The position numbers and the translations under genes are program-made. Shown one piece after another: positions 54,339 to 60,998 of a DNA stretch of 62,880 bases. Positions within the stretch are counted from its first letter, which is position 1. Each line of letters begins with the position of its first letter. Location of the stretch: the NCBI GenBank assembly GCA_022702935.2, contig JAKIML020000019.1, positions 1 to 62,880 of the forward strand. Direction: 5' to 3'. The stretch comes from Bacillota bacterium (lineage in GTDB: Bacteria; Bacillota; Clostridia; DSM-8532). A model generated the notes under the pieces. It was not told where the DNA came from, did not search any database, and saw nothing but the letters and a program-made list of their open reading frames with translations.

Positions 54339-55043
54339 TCAGTTGCCAAGATAGGCCTTTAAGGGATTTATGTCCACATAATACTTGGCAGGGTCATGAT
54401 GGTCCATATAAACGGGAAGGGACTTGATGCCCGTGCTCTTTAGGATGGCGTCCACACTGAACCAGAGGTTTTCACTGGTAAAGGTATAAACCTTTCGGGT
54501 GACAGGATCCATATAGGTGCACCTTATGACAAAGGGATGCCGGCCGTTTACATGAACGTTTTTATTAAGATAGACCACATCAATGTTGGCCTCCACTCTT
54601 TGCCCCGTCTCCAGGAGAAGCTGCCGGCTTTTTTTCCTGCCAAGGCTGATAAGGCCGGCTGAAGCACAGGCTATCAATGAGACCGCACCAATGGCCATGA
54701 GTATGTATCCTGCATAGCCCACGCCGCTGCCACGGAAATCGGCCGGGTTATCAGGATCGTAGTAGATGGTGACGGTGTCTCCCACCTTCATGCCGCTATG
54801 ATACTCACCAAGCCTTCCATCATAGGTTTCGCCATCCACGCTGAACTCCACATAAACCCGGTGACGACGGCTTCCCTTGGTGGTTTTATAGGTTTCGATG
54901 TCGGTGATGATGGCCGTGGTTTCCAAAGCATCCTCAAGAAAGCGGAGATTGACGGACGTTAGGATGATCCCTAAGCCTATAAACATAAGGCCTATAAGGG
55001 TAAATATCAACCCTATAATCTTTCCCGGGCTCTGAACCTTCAT
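54339..55043 (-). CDS. DUF3592 domain membrane protein
   Basis: A 234-aa protein with two membrane helices (about 9-31 and 107-130). The soluble part between them (TAIITDIETYKTTKGSRRHRVYVEFSVDGETYDGRL, then GDTVTIYYDPDNPADFR) is the DUF3592 pattern. A similar beta-strand module appears to recur after the second helix (VEANIDVVYLNKNVHVNGRHPF). Function is unknown. GGAGATG precedes the ATG. It is monocistronic, between two terminators. Confidence 0.75.
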   Translation of the reverse strand: MKVQSPGKIIGLIFTLIGLMFIGLGIILTSVNLRFLEDALETTAIITDIETYKTTKGSRRHRVYVEFSVDGETYDGRLGEYHSGMKVGDTVTIYYDPDNPADFRGSGVGYAGYILMAIGAVSLIACASAGLISLGRKKSRQLLLETGQRVEANIDVVYLNKNVHVNGRHPFVIRCTYMDPVTRKVYTFTSENLWFSVDAILKSTGIKSLPVYMDHHDPAKYYVDINPLKAYLGN

Positions 55044-55106
55044 AGATTCATCTCCATAGACAAAATTTACTCAGATAAGTATATCATAACAGTAACAGAA
55101 TGCTTC

Positions 55107-55146
55107 AAAAAAAACCAGCGGAAGAGGTGGGCTCTATGCCGCTGGC
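55107..55146 (-). terminator. Terminator of the stalk-domain protein gene
   Basis: CCAGCGG and CCGCTGG pair perfectly around a 17-nt loop and are followed on the minus strand by eight T residues. It is a clear intrinsic terminator 20 bp after the stop. Confidence 0.88.
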
Positions 55147-55165
55147 AAAAAGGCTTAAGATGACT

Positions 55166-56206
55166 TTATTGGGCTGAGCCGTTGATGATGATCTGACCGT
55201 CCTTCACAAAGGCCTCATCCATACGTGCTACCTCGGTAAAGAAGGACATGGGCACATAGGTGCTTCCGCCGCGGGTGTCGGGAGCGGTTCCCAAGGTGAT
55301 GGGAGCGGTTCGCATGTAAATATAGTAGTCTTTAAAAAGCGTGAATGTAATTCCTTTATTTAAGGTGACGCTTTTCTCCTCATTGTTCCATTTAACCTCA
55401 AAGCCCAGGGCCTCAGCAACGGCGCGGACAGGGACCATGACCGTCCCGTCCTCCTTAGCAAAGGGCGCAGGGGCCTGGATGGTCTTGCCGTTCACCACAA
55501 GGCTCATGGAAGGAACCTTGGAGGCCCAGTCCTGTAAATCCAACTCGGACAACAATTCAGCCGTATCATCTTGCTCTTGCAATACCACTATTTTGGACGG
55601 GGTGGTCTGGGCAGGAATACTCTTGGTGGTTACGTCGTAGTAGACCACTAAATTGCGGTTTTTTAGCTCACCGGTAAAGGGTCTTCCATTCTCTAAAAGA
55701 ATCTGGGTTTCATCGGATAAGTTGAGCTTCAGCCATTGATCACTGCTTAACAGGTTTTCATCAAAGCGATCGGTCTTGACATTCTGGCCCTCGGGCAGGT
55801 CCACAACCATAACCTCGGCCACGTACTGGGGAGGATAAATCATAATAACGGGTCTTGTGGCATCATAATAGCCGGTAACTACAGAGCCCGCCTTCAAGGA
55901 GGCATCAGTTGCCCAGAAGGTGTCCTTATTAATGATAAATTGGGTAAGGCTTCCGTCCACGCTTTCAGTCAGAACAAAGGTTTTTTCAGCGGAAACCGAG
56001 CCGTCGGGATTGAGGGCAGGATTTATTTCCTTAACAACACCGGTAAAGGCGTTAAAATAGACAATCTTTTCATCTTCCACAGAAATAATTTTTACGTCCG
56101 GGCTAAGCGCCTCGGCACTGTCAGCCACGGCCAATACGCTCGTGGTTGAAGACAATACCATGAATGCCGACAAAGCGCCGGCCAATATTTTTCTCGCGTT
56201 GTTCAT
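55166..56206 (-). CDS. Secreted protein with copper-amine-oxidase-N-type stalk domain
   Basis: A signal peptide (MNNARKILAGALSAFMVLSS, cleavage probably near residue 30) is followed by a beta-rich central region of unknown family. A C-terminal stalk domain of PF07833 type starts near residue 235: MSLVVNGKTIQ, GTVMVPVRAVAEALGFEVKW, STYVPMSFFTEV. Despite the domain name, no amine oxidase activity is implied; such domains are common in clostridial surface proteins. ATG at 56206 follows AAGGAGT. A 14-bp perfect palindrome lies 33 bp upstream of the start and may be an operator. Confidence 0.78.
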   Translation of the reverse strand: MNNARKILAGALSAFMVLSSTTSVLAVADSAEALSPDVKIISVEDEKIVYFNAFTGVVKEINPALNPDGSVSAEKTFVLTESVDGSLTQFIINKDTFWATDASLKAGSVVTGYYDATRPVIMIYPPQYVAEVMVVDLPEGQNVKTDRFDENLLSSDQWLKLNLSDETQILLENGRPFTGELKNRNLVVYYDVTTKSIPAQTTPSKIVVLQEQDDTAELLSELDLQDWASKVPSMSLVVNGKTIQAPAPFAKEDGTVMVPVRAVAEALGFEVKWNNEEKSVTLNKGITFTLFKDYYIYMRTAPITLGTAPDTRGGSTYVPMSFFTEVARMDEAFVKDGQIIINGSAQ

Positions 56207-56238
56207 AACACTTCTACTCCTTGCTAAACTCATGTTGC

Positions 56239-56252
56239 TGTAAGGCCTTACA
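56239..56252. promoter_or_regulatory. Perfect 14-bp palindrome upstream of the stalk-protein gene
   Basis: TGTAAGGCCTTACA is fully self-complementary with no loop, which fits a dimeric repressor or activator site better than a terminator. It lies between the expected promoter and the ribosome binding site. The rest of the gap up to 56453 shows nothing firm. Confidence 0.4.
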
Positions 56253-56453
56253 CCTTAATAGACGAGTCATTCCCTTTTTGGTTCGCTTTGTGGAAGAATT
56301 TATTGCTTGACAGGGTATGCGTAAAGTGAGTGAGTACCAATGTGGGCAAGGTGCTGGAGAAATGAAAGTCAAAAGCAAGACTTAAGGAACTTCTTTAACA
56401 GTCTTTAAAGTTTATTGAGGCTTTGATTCAGACGGCCGCTTAAAAGCACAGAT

Positions 56454-57722
56454 TTATGCCGTGGCCTGGAAGATGAACCAGCCATCCTTCACCGTGAACT
56501 GGAATACCCCGCCATGCTTCTCCACAATATGGGCCATGCTCTTGGTGCCATACCCATGACCTTGCTCATGGGATACTGGCATGCCCTCATACATGATGGG
56601 ATCCGTTAAGTATCTGTTGCGAATATCAATGCACAGCTTGTCATTTTTTGAATACAGACGCAGCTTGATCTGGCGGTCGTTGTGTTCCGGAATCTTTTCG
56701 GTGGCATGTATGGCATTCTCCAGGGCATTGGACAGGAGCGAACAAAGCTCGGTATCACTGATGGGAAGGTTAGGGGGCAGCTTCGCATCCATGGTCAAAA
56801 GAACCTGTGCCTGCTTTGCTTTAGTGGCAAAGGCTGACAAAATCAGATTGACAGTCTCATTTTCGCAGATTCGCGTGGGGGTAATGGCATCCATGTCGGA
56901 CTGAGCGGCCTGCAAATATTCCTTGATCCCTTCGATTTGGTCATTGGCGGCCAGTCTTTGCAGGTGTGCAAGATGATGGCGCATATCGTGCCGGTAGGCT
57001 TCAGAAGTCTGCTGGAGCTGAAGTAATGCGGCCAATTCTGTCTGTGCCTGCTTAAACTGTGTGTCCAGCAAATCCCGTTCTCTTTGAATATCGGACTGTT
57101 TTTGGGTCTCGTTGTAGTAAAGGAGGGCAAACACGAAATAAAAGGCCGATGTAGCAAAGGGCATAAACTGTATGGCCGCCCGTGATCCACTGTAAAGAAA
57201 ATTGGTATAGACGGTGGTGATCTGATCGAACAGATAGTAGAAGGCCGGCATAACACCAAAATGAAGGCAGGACTTGACCGAACGATCCATGAGATGCCGC
57301 ACCGATTCCAGCGCATAATTTTGAAGTAAAGAGAATGTCAAAAGAGATATAAGGATAGTACCAAGGTGATCCATGGTTGCACTCTTAAAAACAAATCCTG
57401 CGACTGACCCGAGCCATCGTGCAGGCTGGCAGCACAGGAATGAAATAAACATGCTTGTCAGGGCTATCAGCCATGAGCGCTTTAAGTAAAGGACGATAAA
57501 GAATACTACCGGAATATGGGAGAGCAGCGGGTAGAGCTTTAAGGTCACATCCATGCCCCATGTACGCAGGCAAAGGACCTGTACCATGAAAAAGGCTATG
57601 GTGAAAAAGCCGACAACCAGGCAGTTTTTACGTGTGGGCTTCATCCCGGCAAAGCTAACGGCTACGGCTGTTCCAAATAAAAGGGAGGCATAATAACGCA
57701 AAAACTCAATGATGACCGGCAT
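56454..57722 (-). CDS. Sensor histidine kinase, AgrC/HPK10 type
   Basis: Six or so N-terminal helices (about residues 1-190) form the sensor. A coiled linker leads to the H-box with YRHDMRHHLAHLQRL, where the phosphorylated His lies, then the ATPase domain with the N-box NALENAIHATEK and G-box GHGYGTKSMAHIVEKHGG. The DMRHH context is typical of quorum-type kinases that pair with LytTR regulators. ATG at 57722 lies 11 bp after TGGAGGG; ATG at 57731, overlapping the upstream stop, is the alternative. Its regulator gene is broken (next entry), so the system may be inactive. Confidence 0.88.
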   Translation of the reverse strand: MPVIIEFLRYYASLLFGTAVAVSFAGMKPTRKNCLVVGFFTIAFFMVQVLCLRTWGMDVTLKLYPLLSHIPVVFFIVLYLKRSWLIALTSMFISFLCCQPARWLGSVAGFVFKSATMDHLGTILISLLTFSLLQNYALESVRHLMDRSVKSCLHFGVMPAFYYLFDQITTVYTNFLYSGSRAAIQFMPFATSAFYFVFALLYYNETQKQSDIQRERDLLDTQFKQAQTELAALLQLQQTSEAYRHDMRHHLAHLQRLAANDQIEGIKEYLQAAQSDMDAITPTRICENETVNLILSAFATKAKQAQVLLTMDAKLPPNLPISDTELCSLLSNALENAIHATEKIPEHNDRQIKLRLYSKNDKLCIDIRNRYLTDPIMYEGMPVSHEQGHGYGTKSMAHIVEKHGGVFQFTVKDGWFIFQATA

Positions 57723-57723
57723 C

Positions 57724-58451
57724 TTAATCATTTCCCTCCATTTGATAGGCCAGATACTGTGCTTTAATATCCTTGGTCTTACCCTGCACAATAGGAATGG
57801 TCGAAAGCGTCCGTAAGGTGATTTGATTATGATGAATAGCCTCAATGTACTGCATATTGACAAGATAGGATCGATGAGGCTTAATGAAGCAGTTAAATTT
57901 CAAAAGGCTGTCACAGGCCGATGAAAAGGACTCGATACACTCAATAACTCTGCCCGACAGCAAATGGTAGAGTACATTTCGTCCAATCACTTCAACAAAA
58001 ACCAGGCTCGAAATCAGAATTTTTTGAATGCCTTCAGTGCTTTTTACAATAATGGCATCCTCATTTTTTTCAGCTTCAATCTGCTCCACAAGCTCGTCAA
58101 GAATAGAAAAAAGCTTGTCACTGGATATGGGCTTGAGCACATAATTTACGGCGCGCACTGCATAACTCTCCAGTGCAAATTCAGGGGATGCGCTTAAGAA
58201 CAGGAATGGGTGCCGTTTTATCATAGGCGCGAATCTCTTTGGCAGCATCGATGCCTGTAATTCCCGGCATCATAATGTCCAGACAGTATATATCAACGTT
58301 TTCCTTTTTCCAGGGCGGATACAAGCTCAATACCGCTGGGGAAGGCAGTATATTCACAGCGTAAATGCCGTTTTTCTCCATATTGAGTTATGAGCTGTGA
58401 CATACTCGCCAGTTCCTGTCGATTATCATCACAGATTGCAAACCGGAGCAT
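57724..58451 (-). pseudogene. LytTR-family response regulator disrupted by two frameshifts
   Basis: From ATG at 58451 the receiver begins MLRFAICDDNRQELASMSQLI, but this frame stops near 58295, just after LEKGKR. The second frame carries on with VDIYCLDIMMPGITGIDAAKEIRAYDKTAPI, including the phospho-acceptor Asp, and stops near 58181. The third frame supplies FLSASPEFALESYAVRAVNYVLKP and a complete LytTR DNA-binding domain. Each change equals one extra base (or two lost), near AAAAAGGAAAA and within CACCCATTCC. It is either a true pseudogene or two sequencing insertions in short homopolymers. The last part could still be expressed from an internal start as a LytTR-only protein. Confidence 0.82.
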
Positions 58452-58678
58452 CAACCTTCCCCTTTCATTGGGTTATACATGCTTAGTTTACCATAAACGT
58501 ATCCCTTTCGGCATCTGGAAGATCTTAAATTTCTATGATTCATGTCGAAGAATTTCCGTTTCATGCAACCGACGGTTTTTTGGGGGAAGCTTCTGGTAAC
58601 TTAATAAAAGCAAGTGATGAATTTACTTAAGAAAGAAGCGCATATTGCGTTTTAGAAGTCTGACAGGAGGAGTATATC

Positions 58679-59233
58679 ATGCCGCTAACTTATATAGCCG
58701 TTCTTGTAGTTGTTGCGGCAACTATACTGTGGATAAGCCTTACACAGCGGAATCTGATGAAAATGGAAGAGCATACCCGTGATGCTCTAAGCCAGATTGG
58801 GTCGCAGCTTGCTCTGGGCTTTGACACCCTGACGACACTTAAGGATTTGGCCGGAAATTATACCCAAAATGGCAGTATTGCACTCATTGAAGCCATCCTG
58901 TCCGGACAGGCTGTGATAACCCCAAAGTCCACGCCCAATGAAGTCCTGTTCCAGGAATGGATTATTGTCGAGTCCCTGGCCAGAATCGCCATGGTGGCCG
59001 ATCAATATCCGGAGCTCAAGGCCAATCAAACCTTTATCACGGCTATGGAAAGAGGGCAGGATATTCAACAGAAAATGCGAATCAGTCACCTTCATTATAA
59101 TGACTGTGTGAGAATACTGAACCGGGAAATCCGGACCTTCCCCAAGTCCATCATCTCGGGGATACTGGGCTTCCGCCAAAGAGAGTATCTTGTGGAATGG
59201 GCCGGGATGCGGCTTGCGCTCAGCGTGATATAA
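58679..59233 (+). CDS. LemA family protein
   Basis: A 184-aa protein with one N-terminal membrane helix (about 5-22) and a helical cytoplasmic or outer domain. ALSQIGSQLALGFDTLTTLKDLAGNY, YPELKANQTF and HYNDCVRILNREIRTFPKSII are LemA signatures. Function of the family is unclear. GACAGGAGGAG precedes the ATG. It stands alone, between the damaged two-component system and the tRNA-Ser junction. It is the last chromosomal gene before the integrated element. Confidence 0.88.
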   Translation: MPLTYIAVLVVVAATILWISLTQRNLMKMEEHTRDALSQIGSQLALGFDTLTTLKDLAGNYTQNGSIALIEAILSGQAVITPKSTPNEVLFQEWIIVESLARIAMVADQYPELKANQTFITAMERGQDIQQKMRISHLHYNDCVRILNREIRTFPKSIISGILGFRQREYLVEWAGMRLALSVI

Positions 59234-59477
59234 CACACCGGCCTGAACTTGGAAAAGCTCGTCTGAGCCACACGCCTTGCGTATTTGCGGTCCCGGATTA
59301 ACAGAAAAAGACCTAAGGCAAGGGATATGCCGATATGTAAAGTGTTGATGTTTGTATCCATGGCTCCGGCCATGTCCTAGGCGGTATATCAGCACTTACA
59401 GCCTGCTCATTGATGTACTCAAGCAACTCATCGGTATCAAACAGGATCTCTGCGGCACAAAATGAGAAAAAGAAAGA
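59234..59477. other. Gene-free stretch before the tRNA-Ser junction
   Basis: I see no intact gene, promoter or RNA here. On the minus strand, fragments in different frames (for example EILFDTDELLEYINEQA near 59440-59390, and a hydrophobic piece, LGLFLLIRDRKYARR, near 59300) look protein-like and may be the remains of a decayed gene. Confidence 0.3.
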
Positions 59478-59510
59478 CCAGTAAACCCGCTGAGTTTACT
59501 GGCTTTTCTG
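59478..59510. terminator. Terminator downstream of the tRNA-Ser 3' end
   Basis: CCAGTAAAC and GTTTACTGG pair perfectly (9 bp). On the minus strand, the direction of the tRNA gene, TCTTTCTTTTTCTC follows; on the plus strand CTTTTCT follows. It lies just past the CCA end and is the natural terminator of the tRNA gene. Confidence 0.8.
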
Positions 59511-59511
59511 A

Positions 59512-59572
59512 TGGCGGAAGAGGTGGGATTCGAACCCACGGACGCATTCCTGCGCCTCCGCATTTCGAGTGC
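59512..59572 (-). pseudogene. 3' fragment of tRNA-Ser(CGA), attachment site of an integrated element
   Basis: On the minus strand the fragment contains the anticodon loop CTCGAAA (anticodon CGA), the 3' anticodon stem TGCGG, a long class II variable arm, the T arm GTGGG-TTCGAAT-CCCAC, the acceptor strand CTCTTCC, G and CCA. The 5' half (acceptor, D arm) is missing: pairing breaks after GCA in the anticodon stem. This is the displaced half left when an element integrates at the anticodon stem-loop of a tRNA gene. The intact gene should lie at the far end of the element, beyond the window. Confidence 0.82.
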
Positions 59573-59734
59573 TCCGATAAACTTAGAACTTAGTGGAGGT
59601 TGGCAGTAAATGCATGTAGATAAAAACATCGGAAAACCTTGGTGGATGAGGACTTCAGAGAATTTTCTTTGTGCTTGCAATGAAAATCAAGCATGATGAA
59701 AAATCACAAAAATTTGTTATCCGAAACCTGTTTT

Positions 59735-59770
59735 GGATAGAACTCGGATAGAACTCAAAAGTTCTATAAT
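59735..59770 (+). repeat. Tandem 11-bp direct repeat next to a TATAAT
   Basis: GGATAGAACTC occurs twice back to back (59735-59745, 59746-59756), followed by an inverted partial copy GTTCTAT (59761-59767). TATAAT at 59765-59770 overlaps the end of that copy and has no good -35; the repeats occupy its place. They may be integrase arm sites or activator sites for the helix-turn-helix proteins encoded next. Confidence 0.65.
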
Positions 59771-59834
59771 CTTTAAGGACTAAAACATACTTCACCACTT
59801 GCCGTTGATAAATTTTAGAAAGTGAGTGAAGTAA

Positions 59835-60413
59835 ATGAATTATAATGAATATTGTCGTTCGGTAATTGACCATTATCCTGAATATGTCACGCAAAAAGAG
59901 ATGTGCAAAATCTTGGGTATTTGCACATCAACTGCCTACTCAATTCAAAAAAAAGGCCTTATTCCCTTTGAATATGTAAATACACCAGAAGGAAGAAGAC
60001 AACGGATAAAGATTACAGACATCCTTCTATATCAATATAAAAAGATGTGTTTTTGTGAATTGGAAAATGAGTTTGTTAAAAACTTACGCAATTATTATCA
60101 AAAGCAACTACGTGACTTTCCTCAATTGCTTTTGGTTTCTGATATAGTGCGTTTTACCGGGTATGGAAAGACAACAGTGAACAATTGGATATTACGTAAT
60201 GAACTGAAGCCTCTTACTTATAAAAATAAGCGGATACAATCACTTAACCGAGGTAAAGGGTCTCTTATAACGAAAGATGCATTTCTTGATTTTTTAACCA
60301 GCACATACTATCGAAGTATAACAAGGAAATCAAGCATACATAAAGAGCAAGCCAAACAGTACGAGCAGCTCTTTGACATGCTTATTGTGAAGCGAGGTGC
60401 TCGGAATGCCTGA
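59835..60413 (+). CDS. Double helix-turn-helix (excisionase-like) protein 1
   Basis: A 192-aa protein built of two MerR/excisionase-like helix-turn-helix units. Unit 1 (about 5-70) reads HYPEYVTQKEMCKILGICTSTAYSIQKKGLIPF, with a wing RRQRIKITDILLY. Unit 2 (about 80-155) reads DFPQLLLVSDIVRFTGYGKTTVNNWI, with LITKDAFLDFL. Such proteins act as recombination directionality factors or regulators in integrated elements. It overlaps the next, paralogous gene by 8 bp. The element context (tRNA junction, tandem repeats) supports a role in excision or control. No DNA cleavage motif is present. Confidence 0.65.
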   Translation: MNYNEYCRSVIDHYPEYVTQKEMCKILGICTSTAYSIQKKGLIPFEYVNTPEGRRQRIKITDILLYQYKKMCFCELENEFVKNLRNYYQKQLRDFPQLLLVSDIVRFTGYGKTTVNNWILRNELKPLTYKNKRIQSLNRGKGSLITKDAFLDFLTSTYYRSITRKSSIHKEQAKQYEQLFDMLIVKRGARNA

Positions 60414-60954
60414 TTATAGTTTCCTATTAAGTAAGTATCCTGAATTTGTAACGAAAGATCAGTTTTATAGGATATGTCATATAAGTAAAAACACAGCACT
60501 ATATTATATAAAAAATGGTTTCATTCCTTGCATTGATTCTGGAAGAAAGACACGCAGATACAAAATTGCAATAAAAGATATTATTTTCTTTTTAGAAGAC
60601 AGAGACAAAAATCCTGAAAAATATTATTTGCCGAATCATTATAATAACCCATTTTTGCCAGGCTCAATTAGAAGATTTAAGTTTAAATCGCGACCTGACC
60701 AATATAAAAACCATTACAAACTAAAAGGCATAAATGAGGTTAAAGATTATAAGCAATATCTTGAAATGCAATTTGCAGATTATCCAGATATGCTGACAAG
60801 TAAATATATACAACAAGTTACCGGTCACTCACCAAGCACAATAATTTCATGGTGCAAGTCCGGCAACTTAAAGTATATAAAACACCATAGCAAATACCTT
60901 TTCCCCAAAAAGAGTGTTATTGATTATTTGTACAATCGTGAATTGCAACTATGA
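60406..60954 (+). CDS. Double helix-turn-helix (excisionase-like) protein 2
   Basis: A paralogue of the preceding gene. Unit 1 reads KYPEFVTKDQFYRICHISKNTALYYIKNGFIPC, with RRYKIAIKDIIFFL. Unit 2 reads DYPDMLTSKYIQQVTGHSPSTIISWCKSGNLKY, with LFPKKSVIDYL. ATG at 60406 is used because GAGGTG lies 6 bp upstream; a GTG at 60397 in the same frame overlaps that site. Translation is coupled to the first protein, so the pair may form a heteromer. A terminator follows directly, and a group II intron sits behind it. Confidence 0.65.
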   Translation: MPDYSFLLSKYPEFVTKDQFYRICHISKNTALYYIKNGFIPCIDSGRKTRRYKIAIKDIIFFLEDRDKNPEKYYLPNHYNNPFLPGSIRRFKFKSRPDQYKNHYKLKGINEVKDYKQYLEMQFADYPDMLTSKYIQQVTGHSPSTIISWCKSGNLKYIKHHSKYLFPKKSVIDYLYNRELQL

Positions 60955-60961
60955 AGATAGT

Positions 60962-60998
60962 GCCGTTTGTTCTCTTATAGAGCAAATGGCTTTTTTAT
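60962..60998 (+). terminator. Terminator that serves as the intron insertion site
   Basis: GCCGTTTG with CAAATGGC (one G-T pair), extended by CTCT with AGAG, forms a long stem followed by TTTTTTAT. The group II intron begins at the very next base. Group IIC introns are known to insert just after such terminator stems. Confidence 0.88.

Noticed and set aside
57724-58451. Programmed ribosomal frameshifting in the response regulator
   Set aside because: Two successive shifts in one receiver domain without slippery-site plus pseudoknot signals; pseudogene or sequencing error is simpler.
58787-59395. Minus-strand open frame of 202 codons opposite lemA
   Set aside because: Composition rich in His, Gly and Pro with no family pattern; LemA on the other strand is convincing.
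59234-59477. A small minus-strand gene between lemA and the tRNA fragment
   Set aside because: Protein-like pieces occur in different frames with no start or ribosome binding site; at most a decayed remnant.
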